Assembly: GCF_001411555.2 (NCBI RefSeq)
Contig: NC_049904.1
Coordinates: forward strand, 29,649,370 to 29,713,369
Source: Juglans regia
Taxonomy: Eukaryota; Streptophyta; Magnoliopsida; Fagales; Juglandaceae
Reading direction: 5' to 3'
Length of the DNA stretch: 64,000 bases
Shown: positions 22,999 through 36,611 of the stretch, piece by piece
Numbering within the stretch: the first letter of the stretch is position 1
Layout of the letters: the number at the start of each line of letters is the position of its first letter
The notes under the pieces: model-generated
Seen by the model: only the letters and a program-made list of their open reading frames with translations
Database searches by the model: none
What the model was told of the DNA's origin: nothing
Made by a program: the position numbers and the translations under genes

Positions 22999-23369
22999 AT
23001 TACTTATTTATAATATCAAGTATATTAAGGCTGCGTTGGGTTGTAAGACTCAACTAGGGGTGTAAGTTTGAACCGAAAAACTGGTCCTAACCGACCCAGT
23101 TGGGCTAGTTTTCAGGTTTTCCAGTCCAAGGCTGGTTCTTGCATTGCACAAACTGGCTGGACCCGATCCGGTTCCAATTCTGTGGTTTCCAGGACCAGAT
23201 CGGCCCAATTGGAGAAAAAATATATATAAAATAATATTTTATATATATATATATAAGTTTTATACAAAAATAATATTATACAAAATATTTTTTATATATA
23301 AGTTTTATATATAATATATAAAAAGTAAGAAAATCACTCAAAACATTATTACTAAATTTTCATAAGTAC

Positions 23370-23880
23370 ATAAGACAATAATAGTTATACTAATATAGAC
23401 TATAGTTATGCTTATACTAATATAGTTATACTAAATCACTATAACTAATACTAATATATAGCTAATACTAATAGTATAATATAGACTATAGTTATACTTA
23501 TACTAATATAATTATACTAAATCACTATAACTAATACTAACATATAACTAATACTAATAGTCTAATATTAATACTATTATATAGTCTAATATATTATATA
23601 GATATACTAATATATAACTAATACTAATAGTCTAATATTAATACAATTATATAGTCTAATATATTATATAGCTGTACTAATATATAGCTAATACTAATAG
23701 TCTAATATAGACTATAGTTATACTTATACTAATATAGTTATACTAAATTACTATAACTAATACTAACATATAACTAATACTAATAGTCTAATATTAGTAC
23801 TATAATATAGACTAATAATCACTATAACTAAATCACTATAGTCTATAACTATGTATTAAATGTATTACAAATATATATAA
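23370..23880. repeat. AT-rich minisatellite in the hAT element
   Basis: Many imperfect repeats of ACTAATACTAATAGTCTAAT and ATAGTTATACTAAATCACTA, in higher-order blocks. Non-coding, between the left terminus and the transposase gene. Confidence 0.8.
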
Positions 23881-24413
23881 ATTATAATTATCAATTTCCG
23901 AAACCATGAGAAATTTTTTTGAATGATCATTTTAAAAAAAAAAAAGAAGAACCAAACCATTTAAGAAACCAACAAGAAACGGCGTCGTTTCCTCTCCAAA
24001 TCTCCAAAAACCAACAACGAACGGCACCGTTTAGACTCCAAACCATTGAATAAACTCAACAAACCCTAAAACTACCCCTCTCTTCCAGTCTTCCTCACCT
24101 CTTTGCCTCACTCTCTACCTCGCCGCCTTGCCTCTCTGCCTCGCCTCTTAGCCGCGGCTTGTAGCCTGCCACGTACAAACCTTCAGCCTCACCACACTCT
24201 CGTTGTCGAACCTTCCCCCTCAAGGACTTACGGCCTCACCTCAGTGACCTCACTCTCATCATCAAACCTCCCCTCACGTCTCTCTGTCTTCGATTACTCA
24301 CGGTAATGTCTATTCATATTTCTTTTTCATTTCATTACTTGTTATTTGAAATTAATTCGAAAAGTTTGGATCATTCAAATGAAACAGAAACACCCAGCAA
24401 TGTATGACCTTCA

Positions 24414-25630
24414 ATGGAAAGGACCATGGAATCAATAGCTACTAATGATCCGTTTTCTCCCAAATCTAATGTAAGTAAGCCATCTACTAGTCCTAGGAGT
24501 GGTAGGAAAAGATCTATAGTTTGGGATTATCTTACAACGATTAATACTGAGGATAAGTCGAAATCTAGGGCTGCATGTAACCTTTGTGGGATGACTTATG
24601 CTTGTGATTCTAAATAAACGATTAGAGGATGAAGATTAGAGATATATTAAGAGTGTTGGGGAGGATGATAGTGAGGATGTTGATGGTGTTATTGAGTTGG
24701 GTAAAGGAGGGGCATCCAAGTTAGGGCCTCCAACCATGGATGATTGGGATAAGAGTAAGTTGTTTGTAAAATTTCTAAAGATGTTTTACGATGCAACCTT
24801 GCGTTTATCGAAGGCCAGTTATGTCACTTGCAACTGTTTTGTATTTAAGCTAGCGACAATTTAAGCTACAATTAATTTGAAGTGTGAGAAAGGGCCTCAT
24901 AATTTGAGGACAATAGCATGTAGTATGAAATCTAAATGTGAAAAGTATTGGGGAAATATTGAAAAAATGAAAATTTTGTTGTATGTTGGGTTGGTTCTTG
25001 ATCCTCGATATAAAATACGTTGTCTAGCATTTATTTTTGAAAGAATATGTGAGGATAATAGTTCAAAAGTTCTTATGTTCGTGGATTAGGTTAAATATGT
25101 CTTGACTCGTTTATACGATAGTTATTGTAAAAATGGCGGAAGTGATGTTGGGGCACAAGATAAAACTATGAGCCAATCAAGCGAGGAATGGGCTAGTACT
25201 ACAAGTTCAACTGCTGGGGTAGGTCAAGATGATTTCGGATCATCTATCCATGCACAAATTAAGCATCATTTGAAGTTGGAGAACTCTTTGGAGAGTAAAT
25301 CTGAACTGGAGATGTATTTATCTGAAAAATGTGAAGAAGATGATGCGACATTCGATGTATTGACTTGGTGGAAGGTTAACTCCATTAGATACTGCGTGCT
25401 TTCAAGAGTTGCGTGGGATGTTCTTGTAGTTCCGATATCTACAGTGGTCTCTGAGTTGATTTTAATATAGCAAGTCAAGTACTTGATCCTTTCTGTAGTA
25501 GCCTATCTCCACTTATGGTAGAAGCTCTTATTTGTACACAAAATTGGCTCCATTATTCTACCCTGATTAACATTCGCACTTTAATGGATGATGTTGAGGA
25601 GTTTGAAAATTTTGATACAAGTATATAAAA
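24414..25630 (+). pseudogene. hAT transposase (RICESLEEPER-like), internally deleted
   Basis: DNA transposase remnant. An N-terminal BED zinc finger is visible (24414-24617: RSIVWDYLTTI, then CNLCGMTYACDSK). Frames after it are broken, with stops at 24615 and later. The middle piece 24877-25089 has LRTIACSMKSKCEKYW and LDPRYKI, typical of the region before the dimerisation domain. The last piece 25102-25630 has SELEMYLSEKCEEDDATFDV and LTWWKVNS, the C-terminal hAT dimerisation domain. The span between the BED finger and LDPRYK is about 400 bases, far shorter than in full transposases, so most of the RNase H-like catalytic core is deleted. Confidence 0.85.
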
Positions 25631-26598
25631 TCATTCACTTTTTCTTTAACTGTCTCTAAAGTGTATATCATATTAGTAATTTGTTTTAATTGTTATGCTT
25701 ATTATTTTTTTCCCCTTTTGTGTAGAGCTCATGGAAGACCTAGGGAGTTCTTCAATACCTACTTCTTTGGTTGGAGATGATTTGGACTTGTAATTTGTTG
25801 AACTTTTAATTTGTTGGACTTTTGGTATTTAGACTTGTAATTTTTTGGACATTTAGAGATTTTTCTTTTATTTTATTATTTTTTTTTTGCAGTTTTTGTA
25901 GTATTTATATTTATAGGCTTGTAGCAGATTTTTGAAAAGTAGTTTTTAGTAAAACAGATTTTAGTAAATCAGATTTTTTTAGTAAACAGATTTTTTTTTA
26001 GTAAAGCAGATTTTTATAATTGTATTAGTATCAGATTTTGGAATAAAAGTATAAAACAGATTTTTTGAAGCAGTTTTTTTTATTAATAGATTTTAAATGG
26101 CAAACTAACATTTTAAAAAATCAAAAAACTAGACTAGACCGGAAATCGGTAAAACCGAAAATATTGGTTTAGGAAGATAACTGGTACGTAATTGGTTTTG
26201 GAAAATGCAAAACCAGTACATACCGGTTCAATCCTAAATTTTGTCCAAAACTGGACCAAACCGGACCCGTTACAGCCCTAGACTCAACTGAGCTCAAGCT
26301 GAGCTCAGTTTAATTTTAAGCTGAGTCTAACATCCAAATGTCCAACTCTCAAATTACCAAACTCATCTCAACTCAAAAACTTTTTACACGTGGGACCCAC
26401 AATCATTTCAACGTAACACATCTTTATACGTGGGAGCCACAACATTTTTCAACGTCCCATAAAAAGTATTAAACTCATCTTAATATCCAAACACGTTTTA
26501 AACTTAGTTTAGATAGACCCCACATAACTATTTCCACTACTCCACTCACTAATATTCATAAAAAACTGAGCTCAACTTAATATCCAAACGTAGCCTAA

Positions 26599-27045
26599 GT
26601 GTAAATATTGGAATCGGAGTTCAGAGATCGGAGCCAATATAGACTTCGACTCCGACTAGTTTTTTAGGAGTAACTCCAAACTCTAATTTTCCCGACTCCA
26701 CCAAGGTCGGAGTCAAAGCAAACGGTGGTTTTGCCCGCCCCTACAATTCTTTAGAGTTTGAATAGATAAAAATAGAACTCTAGCAACTTATCTAAGACCT
26801 AAAATAAAAGAGATGAACGTGAAATACTTACTACTGCGCAAAATATTTAATGGGATAGCTAGCTATAAACTATGTGAGATACACTTCACTTCACGTGTCT
26901 TTATCTTTCTCTTGCTTTAAATTCTACAAATACAAATTAACTGGGCTTGGGTTAATTCACGTGTCTTATCTTAGAACCCAGTTAGAAACTCTTAGCTAGG
27001 TTTGCAATTTATAAATGTTCTCATCATCAGCCTCCTTTTATATAA
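26599..27045. other. Intergenic, no gene seen
   Basis: No ORF, RNA gene or element ends recognised. The right side ends at the LINE fragment target site. Confidence 0.5.
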
Positions 27046-27730
27046 CAACTTTTTTTTTTCTTTTTTTATTTTTAAAGAAAGAAGATGATACTCCAATTTT
27101 ATTAATTGTCTTCACTTATAGTTGAAGAAAGATGTCTGGAGGATACAAATAAATCATAAGTCCAAAATCCAGGCATAAAAAACTAATACTTCCGAATACC
27201 ATACAAAATATCCAAAATTACAATCATCTCAAAACAACAAAATCTGTAAGAAACCAATTCAAGAAAACCTGCAAAACCAAAGCACATGCAAATGAATATA
27301 AAATAATAAAACAAATGTTACCTTTTTTTTTTTTTAAACAAAACTTAGCCAAATTTTATATACGGGAGGCCCAACTTGTCTGTCTTCAACATTCATTTCA
27401 ATAAATGAGGAAGATGAGTAAAATTGTCCCAAGTCGCAATAGTACCTTCAGCACCAATCCTTGCTAAATAATCAACTGGAGCATTACCTTGTCTAAATAC
27501 GTGGGAAATAGAATAGTTCAAACCTTCAAGAAAGCCAAGAATTTCCTCCGAGAAATCTTCAAAGTTCCAAAATTCACAATGTGATTTCTGTACCCATTGA
27601 ACAATAATCAGAGAATCTAATTCAATGTCAGCATGAGTTAGACCCAAATTATGCACAAGTCACAACTCAAAAAGGAGCCCCATCCCCTCAGCATATTTAT
27701 TTGATCCCAGACCTAAATGTTCTGAAAATC
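27046..27730 (-). mobile_element. 5'-truncated LINE fragment with RNase H tail
   Basis: Minus-strand frame 27393-27656 reads DSLIIVQWVQKS then VFRQGNAPVDYLARIGAEG, the end of an L1-type RNase H domain. A T-run at 27046-27070 is the poly(A) tail on this strand. Similar flanks CCTTTTATATAAC (left) and CCTCTTATATAAC (right, near 27730) look like a slightly eroded target duplication. Confidence 0.75.
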
Positions 27731-28257
27731 CTCTTATATAACTTCGAACGTTATCAAATGCATCATTTGTTTACTAGAAAAGTACTTGATGATGATCGGA
27801 TGACTCCCAAAATGACAAGTTATCTTTGCTCATCAATGCACGCCCATGGATTTTAAATTATAATGATCACCACCAACATTAGCGAGTATTTTCCAAAAGT
27901 CGCTTGATTTATTTGCTACATTCCTTCCCCATTTTTCTTTTCATTTTTATAATTTAGTTTTCGATGAGAATTCTCCACTCAATGACCATCATGTCAGATT
28001 CAAATTATCATCGCCATTAACTTGGGTTCCTAACTATATATGATTATAACCAACTGCAACTGATCATAGCAAACGAATTAAGTCAGCTATTATAATTTAT
28101 TTCCATGATTGTGCATTAATTTTCTCGTGCACGTTCCCTACAAAACCTAACAGTTGTTTGTGTTACAAGACTTGGTGTTGCAATATTAAAGTCCAAGTCA
28201 AGTATTTGACTTTTCTTTTTTAAATGGATTTAATTACTTTTTCATGTTATTGTTTGT
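27731..28257. other. Intergenic, no gene seen
   Basis: AT-rich with no recognised signal up to the 15-bp target duplication of the next LINE. Confidence 0.5.
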
Positions 28258-28819
28258 AGATAATTTGTATCTTTTTTTTAAAAAAAGAAAAAAATAGTCG
28301 AAGGTCACATGTCTAAGAGTGACCACCTCCCGTATTTATTAAAAGCCCTCACTTGTGGCGGAGGAATACCGTAGACACAAACCAAGGTCACCTTAGAGTT
28401 TACAAAAAATAACACAAGATCAAACAACTCAGGAACAAAACCAGAAACAAAAACCCAAAGAACCTAAAAACACAAAACATCCACCAAACTCATAAGCCTG
28501 CCCCAACTCCAAATTATTGGCACCTAATATAGGGAAGACCCCATTTATCAATATGTACAAGGCCACAAAAACGTTTATCTCTTAACTCCTCCACCCAAAA
28601 ATCGAAATGTTGACCCATCACCCCCTCTATAGCTAGAAAACCTACAACCATGTTTGATTTTCGATAAATATGCCGAACATTGACATTCATCAAATGAAAT
28701 AAATGAATTGCTTCTTCCCAAAAATCTCATAAATATCAAAATTTGCACACAGGATTACCTTACCAATGCGCAAATCCTACAATAACCTTACCATGGTGAT
28801 CTCTACCGACACCACCCCT

Positions 28820-31800
28820 TCAAGACATACCTGGATTACCACAGGATCCTCCATCAATATTTAACTTTACTGACCCCACACCCGGCCTAGTCCAAGCAAT
28901 CTTCTTCACCTCCCTAGTACTCACCGGCACCATTGGACAGTGTAGTTCTTGCAAGATCAAAGCATCTCTTCCATTGAACTTTTTCAATTTCTGAAAAGAA
29001 GTTGAAAGCTCCACAAAAAAACCTTTAACACATCGCACAATCCGTTTCCAATAAAAAATCCCCCTCTCCATACGATATACATCTCGCCCTCCAAATGGAC
29101 CATGTAATAATAATTGGCGCAACCTCACAAAGCCAACCCACTTGAGAAGAAGTGGATGCCCGTAGCCACAAAACATTAACAACCCTTTGCCAACTTCTCA
29201 ACTGCGGGATCTTGATCCCAAACACCCTAGTAAAAAAATCCCAGACCCTCCTAGCCCCTTCCCCATCACATAAAACATGATCAAGTGTTTCCATCTAAGT
29301 AGCAACGCATCAATTACACTTTGATACAATCGGAATACCCAGCTGCCTAATCCTTTCATCCACCGGTAGAGCTTGAAGACGAGCTCACCAAACCATAAAC
29401 GACATTTTCTTTGGTACTTCATTTTGCCAAAGCCATTTCCTCCACAAGCAAATCAAACCCTTGTGCCTAATTAATTCCCAGGCAGATTTAGACATAAATT
29501 CCCCATCATCGGCCAGCTTCCATACATAGAAATCAGTTTCCCCTAGTAGCCTCAACTGGAAACTTACAATTTTCTCCACCATCTCCTCTCCAACGAGCTA
29601 CCGCAATTTAGACAAATCCCAACCATTTCCAAGAACCAAATCCCAAATTCTCAAATACAGATCTCCAACCACCACCTCTGAATCAGCAACTACACACAAC
29701 TACACAATCCCCTAACCAATTATCAAACCAAAAGCTTGAATCACCCCCTCGAATTAAGCACGTAGAATTACTCAACACCATAGGGAATACCCTTAAAATA
29801 CCTCTCCAAAATCTCGATCCTCTCCCAGACGAAACCAACGACACAAGATGTGAATTTCCCACGTACTTTGCATTAAAGAAATCAGCCCACAAAGAACTAC
29901 CCTTTAACAAATTCCAAGCAAACTTCATGAATAAGGTGTTTTGAACATCCGAGAGATCCTAAATTCCCAATCCACCTTCCTCTACCGTCAAGCAAATCCT
30001 CTTCCATGAAACCCATTTTCTCTTTTTAACCTCCATACTCGAACCCCATAAAAAATTGGCAAAAATCCCCTTTAGCTCCTTAACTACTCTCAGTAAATTT
30101 AGCACAGAAAGCAAATGAATCGGCAAACTATTTAACACATGTTTCAAGAGGATAATCTTACCCCCAAAGGATAAAAGCTTTCCTTTCCATCCCGCAAGCT
30201 TTTTTTGCGCCTTTGCCAACAATGGTGCAAACATACGCAGCGTCATACGGCCCACATACAATGGCACTCCCAATTAAATACAAGGCCACAATCATTCGAT
30301 GAAACCAGTTAAACTCTTCAAATCTTCCTTCCTGGGCAATGTAAAATATATTTACTTGGACTAACCTCTTGGCCCAACATCTTCTCATATACCTTCAGAA
30401 TTTGCATAGTGTTTCAGATTGAATCTCTACCACCATTCCAAAATAACAAGAGGTTATTAGCATATAAAAGATAGCTAATTATCCCCAGTTCAAACAGCTT
30501 TATTCTCCCCAATAAAAATTCTCAATTAAACAAACGAGACAAAATCTCCTCTGTCAAAATAAAAAGATAAGGCAATAACGGATCGCCTTGACACAGGCCT
30601 CGAGAGGATCTGAAAAAGCCCTTCAAACTTCCATTTAGCATTACCGAAAAAACCAGCAAGGAAATACAATTAAAAATGATAGATCGGCACTTCTCAAAAA
30701 AACCCAGCCTCTTCAACACCTCCATAAAAAATTGCCAACTCACCCGATCATATAATTTCGCCATATCAATTTTAATCATCACCTTTCCATCTCTAGATTT
30801 TCAATTCAGCCCAAGAACCATTTCTTGAGCAATGGATATATTATAACAAATGCTTCTTCCACGCATAAAAGCAACTTGTTCCGGCGATATGATTGCCTCT
30901 AAAATCAAAGCCAGTCGATTCACCAATAGTTTCGATAAAATTTTATACACTACCACACATAAACTTATTAGATGAAATTGAGAAATGGAACCCGACACTT
31001 CCACCGTAGGAATTAGTCGCCCCAAAGAACGAAGATAAAGGAATACCTTCAAAAAAATCTTGCGCCATATCCAATAAATCTTCCTTAATAATTTTCCAGG
31101 CTGTAATAAAAAAACTTGTCGAAAATCCGTCGAGCCCTGGACTACTATCCTACGAAATAGACCAAAGAGAAGCCTGCACCTCCTCCATAGTCAGACTCAT
31201 CACTAAAGCCTCATTTTCCAGCTCAGAAACTATCGGAGGAAGCAATTCAATATCTGACTCATCCCACTCCACAGACCTTGTCGTTAACATTTTCGAAAAA
31301 AATTGCACGACCCTCACGTGAACTGTATTTGCTGATTCCAATACCTATCCACTTGCAAATGCCATCTGATCAATAGTTTTATTTTTCTTCTTAACTCACA
31401 TTGCTGCATGAAAAAAGGCCGAATTGGAGTCCTCTTCCGTAAGCCACTTAATACACGATTTTTGACACCCCATAATTTCCTCTCGATGCAAGTATTGGAT
31501 ATGACGTTGCTTACAATGAAGCAACTTCTTTTCAATCTCCTGAGAATAGTTTGAGATAACAGCTTGTTTTAGATCTCTCAGGTTAGCTTCAATGGCCTTT
31601 AGTTCAATCTCCACTCTCCCAAAAATCTCAACATTCCATTTTTGCAATTCTTTTTTTGAGCTGTTTCAACTTTTTACTAACTCACACCATAGGACAACCC
31701 TCCACTGGCCTGCTCCATGAATTTCGAACCACCTCCAAAAAACGCTCATGAGTCCCCCCACATGCGTTGAAACCTGAATGGCCTCACACCGCTCCTTCTC

Positions 31801-32330
31801 CCTCTCGTCATAGAAAGCAACATCGGTGCATGATCTGAGGAAGTTCTTGGTAAATATTCCACCCGGGCATCACCAAAAAGATTTAGAAAATCAGTATTAA
31901 CCAAAACCCTATCTAGCCTGGCCCAAATATGCTGACCACCTAACCTTCCATTACACCACGACATCCTCTATCCCTCAAAAGGAAGCTCTAACAAACTACA
32001 ATCCTTGATGCAAACCTTAAACTCTACCTTAGCACAAGGAGTATGAAACAAACCTCCTATTTTTTCTTCATCACTTCTAATAATATTAAAATCCCCCGCC
32101 ACCAACCATGGTCGTAACCCAGGATCAAGACCTCGCAAAAAAGCCTATAAGTCTTAACAAGTGTTCTGAAAACAGCTTGCATACACCACAGTGACCAAAA
32201 TACGCATATTACCACTAACAAACCAACTTCAGAAAGACTAATATGAGCACGAAACAAATTCAAAATCCAACCCATCCTCCCAAAATAACCAAACTTTACC
32301 TCTAACCTCAGCATTATTATCATAATTTTT
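28820..32330 (-). pseudogene. LINE ORF2 (endonuclease-RT-RNase H), decayed
   Basis: Pieces in order along the minus strand: APE-type endonuclease (31746-31964: GGQHIWARLDRVLVN and SSDHAPMLLSM), linker (31150-31647), RT fingers and palm (30801-31052: ILSKLLVNRL and EQVAFMRGRSI; 30522-30782: MIKIDMAKLYDRVSW and RGLCQGDPLLPYLFIL), then YANN at 30453-30464 in place of catalytic YADD, the KKLAGWKGKLLSFGGKI region (29959-30273), the zinc-finger region (29025-29582) and the start of RNase H (VKLNIDGGSCGNPG, 28820-29182). Numerous stops. The double Asp-to-Asn change would abolish polymerase activity even without them. Confidence 0.88.
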
Positions 32331-33620
32331 CAATTTCACCTACTTCGCCCACTTACCACATTTATTTGACAAAAGAAATGGTTCTAAAATTGCCACCAAC
32401 GAAGGATGGTATTTATTTAAAAGACGCCGAAGCCTACTCTTCGACGAAAGAATTATCCTAATATTTGAAACTAAAAAATTTAAAACCATTAATTAAGTTT
32501 ATTTGATCGTGTCACCCTATCAAGGACAACAATAGGTTATTTCTTCTTGGCTCCTCGAAGTTTCTTCGGAGGGATATTCAACTCTGTATCAGATTCATAA
32601 CATTTCCTAGCCAACTCCACACCACCCTGACCCAGTTCATCCTCTGAAAAAGAATGCTCCAAAAAAGTATGCATGTCACTTTCCCCTCCTCTGCCATACT
32701 TCCCCCTCTCTGCCAAATGGAACAACTCAAACTCCATAGCTTCATCAATGACTTTAAGCGAACCTCGAGGGCTCGATAGACCATCACATGAATCCTCTCG
32801 ATCCTTTCTATTGGCTTCTAGTTCAAATTGTTCCAACCAATTTTCCCTAGTCTTATCGTTAGCCGTCACTGACCCTTTCTTCTCTTGCAGCATACAATCT
32901 TCATTCCCAGCTCTTATCACATCAGATTGTACACAAACTCCAATTGTTTGATCCCAGAAGTTACCTCCATTGGAGGCTGAACATGATCACAAACCTAACC
33001 AAATCCATCCACATAGAAAACCTCCAAGACCGCCTTTGCCCCCTCTAGGCAGTGCTGCTTAATACCTTCCAGCAAGACCTCTCGTCTAGAAGGCTTCACT
33101 CCTACCCGTTTTTCTTCTTCCTTCTCTAGTTCCCTCACCCCCACCAATTGCCAGACTTGTTTCAATTTCTCTTTTCCACCCTCGACATCATTCCCTTTCA
33201 TCTTCCCCTTCCACTCTCTCTCAACCTGACCACATTTCCTGGTGCCCCTGTCTACGACACCTCGAACAATACACGGGAAGAGATTCAAAAACAACCTCCT
33301 GGAAATGACTGTTCACCACACCTAGAGGACCAATCCAAAATGAATGCCTTACAGGTTTAGAGACATCCACCTCTACACAAATTCTCGCCACCTCCGGACG
33401 TGTGGCACACACCGTCGCATTATCTCGTTTCAGAAACCTTCCAAAGTCGCTCCTAATACTTCTCAAAATAGAGACGTGAACAAAATTGGATAGCAACCCC
33501 CTCTTCTTCTCTAAAATTCAGCGTCCAATGGAACACCTTATGTGAGACTCCCACCATGTCCGAATTTCCCCTCGCCATCACCTGAATAAAATCCTCCTCA
33601 TTCGCCAAACGAACCAAACC

Positions 33621-34455
33621 TGTAAGACTCAACCCACTGTCAGGCCCAAGCTAGTGAAACAACTCCAGATTTAACGTCGCGCAGTGTTCACGTCTACCTT
33701 CCTTTTTCATGCATGTTGTTCATCCCTCTTCCCTATAGGTTTTTACCCTTTACTTCTTATAGCTTATATATATATATATGTTATGCATCCTTGACCTAGT
33801 TTCAATGCCGCTAATGTCTCTTCATGCTCTCAGCCACTCAACTTGTTTGAGTCTTCGCCTCTTACTGTGAATCGCAGCCAGACCACATCGCACGCACCAG
33901 CCATCACTCCCCCGTAAACACCAAACCGTGGAGCTCGGTTAGCAACCAGTGAACTGCCGCCACCAAGTCGATTCACGTACTGCTGTCCCACCAAACAAAG
34001 CCCACGCCAGTACCTCAGTCACACAAAGTCCACCACTCAAGCCGTGCGCCACCACCCTCTCCGTGTAAACACTACCTCGGTTGCACCACCGAAAAACAGA
34101 ACACTAGCCCAGCCACCGAGTCGCTACTTTCCCCTGGACCTAGTCCACGCGGAACCTCAGCCTCAAAGCCGCCTCCCAACGCTTCCATAGCCTCCATTAG
34201 AAGCCCCGAAAATCCCTTGTTTTAATTGTCCCAAAACAGAGCAACCTTCAGCCGCTATAATCACCCCCCCACCAAGAGCTTCACCGCGTTGTGCCTCCAT
34301 AGAAACTGTCGACGTGTACTTCCCATCACCCCAGTCCGCCGCACGCTGCCTCATTTTTCCCACGGTAAGCGCACGCCACTTCCGGTTGATGGTCATTTCC
34401 TTTCGGTCTCTCTCTCCTTCTCTCACCGTCTCTCTCACTCTCGGTTTCAGCTTTA

Positions 34456-34486
<31 letters not shown>

Positions 34487-36611
34487 GCGACGTTGTTAAA
34501 GACATCACCACCACCTCAGCCCAGCTTCCGTCGCACTTCCACGGTGCCACTGCCTCGGTCCTTCGTGGGTGAGTTTATGTCGCCGCTCACATTAAGCCTC
34601 TATGTGTTATTTTTGTTATTTGTTGTTAGTGGTTTAAATAAGAAACAGATGGTGTATATATATATATATATATATCGGTGAACCCAATAGGATGAAGAGG
34701 GTGTTTTGGTTTTTACCTTTTTACCCCTTAAAGTATGGCTCCAGATTTATTGGTTCGGGTATTTAGTTTAAAGAGTTCATATTATATACTTTGGGTTTGA
34801 AATTGTAATTATATTACGTGGGTTGCAGAGTATGTTTTTATTTGGATGTAGACGTGTGGATTTATATTGTTAAGTTGATTTTTATAAGAGACTGATATGT
34901 TAATGGAATATTTATTATGTAAATACTGATGAATTTTTTAAGTGAGCGGTAAGTGCAAAATCTTATTTTGAATCCTTTTAAAAGAATATTTTTATTTAAA
35001 CACAAGTATGATAGAAAACAAGTATGATTTTCTACTTATGATGATTTTGATATAGTTATATTATTTAGTATTATAAATTATAGTAAGATCTCTATCGTAA
35101 ATAAGTTAGAATTAAATGTTTTTAGTCGAAACTATTAAGATGGATATTGATGAGTTAGAAAGTGATGTTGGTATTTCAGGAATAATGAGAAGTTCAGGTT
35201 TGAGGAATTAAAAATGGATTATTTTAGAAGTTTTAGGCTTGAATATCGAAATACGAGATTTATTGGAAATTTATGTAAATTTACATGATTATCTTATAGG
35301 TAAAAATTAATATTTGTTCGGCACTTTTGAGAAAATTTTCAAAAAAGTTAAGAAGTTCAGGTAAGCGAGGTTTCTATGATAGATTTGCATAAAAAGAAAT
35401 GAATTGAAATTGGTTTGTAAAAAATGTGCATGTTGTTTTAAAAAGAAAAAGAAAAAAACAAGCTCAGTATATGCTTTGCATTCACTCATGAGATACGTAT
35501 GAAAAAGAAAAGAAATGCTTTTAACATGAAATGTGTAGACATAAGCAATAGTTAACATGTTTCTGAAATATGCAAAAGAGCGAATATGATATCATTGAGA
35601 TTTTTATGCATGTAGTATGAAATGATATGGATCTGTTTTTTATCAAATGGAAATTATATGAATATGTTTCGCACGTGTTTTGATATGATATGGATATGAT
35701 AAAACTTTGGCATACTTATCTATTCCGAATCTGATTCTGAATATGGTTCTGATATGATGATACTGGTTCACGTGATATGGTTGGTACCAACATTATATGA
35801 TATGATATGAGTGCACCCACTTTGGAAACAAAGTGGTCTTTTTACGTGTTCTTTCCTGTGTGCACACTCCGGGCTCCGAGATTGAAAAATGGAAAGTTCA
35901 CCACATGATACTGCCTGGTTTGGCCACTAGGGATAGCACAACCCTACCACGAGGGTTAAACATGGTATATGATATGATATGATATGATAAGAGGAAGATG
36001 TTCAGTTATGTTATGCCAAACTGGTTTTTCTTTTTAAGATGAAAATGGTTTATGAGTATGAAAGGATTTAATCGTCGCTTTGATTTTTCTGATAACACAT
36101 TTTGAGATGTGCATATGAAAATGAGATGTTTTATTTCTGCATACCAAACTTTCTAAAAATTGCTCATATTTACATACTAGTATATGTTCTCTGCTTACTG
36201 AGTTGTGGATAACTCATCCCCTTATCTTCTTATATTTTTCAGATGACATTGATTACCCAGCTGGAGGTCAGAATTAGAAATTGGAGCTTGTCTAAATATG
36301 GATAGAAAGTTGAGTTCCATTATTAGTAGAAGGGTACAACTTAAGTAATTGGAGTAATTGGAGTTGTTTGGACCTATTGAGATTTTAAAGATATATCGTT
36401 CTGTTTTCGTTGAGATTATTGGAAAAATTGTGGATTTCTTTGGCTTATGTTATTTTTGTAATGATGACTTATGGAACTTGTCTTGTGGTTATTTGGATAA
36501 TATGAGATTGTGTGCTATTTATGAAATCCTTGGAGTTTTAGGTGCTTGGAGAGACAGGTTGGTAAGTGACATGTAGTAATTCTCCAACCCTTCCGGGTAC
36601 AGGGCGTTACA
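33621..36611 (+). mobile_element. LTR-like element, copy A (solo LTR) in LINE ORF1
   Basis: TGTAAGACTC start and GGGCGTTACA end, 2991 bp, flanked by AAACC (33616-33620) and AAAAC (36612-36616), a 5-bp duplication with one mismatch. Left half: a TATA stretch near 33765, GC-rich leader with a CT microsatellite, donor-like CACGGTAAGC. Right half: shared blocks GCACCCACTTTGGAAACAAA, CACAACCCTACCACGAGGGT and ACTGAGTTGTGGATAACTCA. No internal domain or second LTR, hence solo LTR. The small ORFs are not conserved in frame with copy B. Confidence 0.82.
34456..34482. repeat. (CT)n microsatellite in copy A
   Basis: About 13 CT units in the leader part of the LTR; the homologous run in copy B is at 41103-41138. 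Confidence 0.9.

Larger units (their letters stand above)
23055..26280 (+). mobile_element. hAT transposon, 3.2 kb, degenerate
   Basis: Perfect 8-bp target duplication GACTCAAC at 23047-23054 and 26281-26288. Terminal repeats TAGGGGTGTAAG and, on the other strand, TAGGGCTGTAACGGG. Subterminal regions are rich in CCGGTTT/AACCGG blocks at both ends (23070-23200 and 26130-26270). The interior has an AT minisatellite and a broken transposase gene on the + strand. All these are hAT hallmarks. Confidence 0.9.
23029..26595. mobile_element. Tourist-like MITE, split by a hAT element
   Basis: Ends GGCTGCGTTGGG and, on the other strand, GGCTACGTTTGGATATTAAG, flanked by TAA at 23026-23028 and 26596-26598. 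A 3-bp TAA duplication is typical of PIF/Harbinger (Tourist) MITEs. Excluding the hAT element and one copy of its target duplication the MITE is about 333 bp. It contains repeated GAGCTCA and CTCAACT phrases. Confidence 0.72.
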
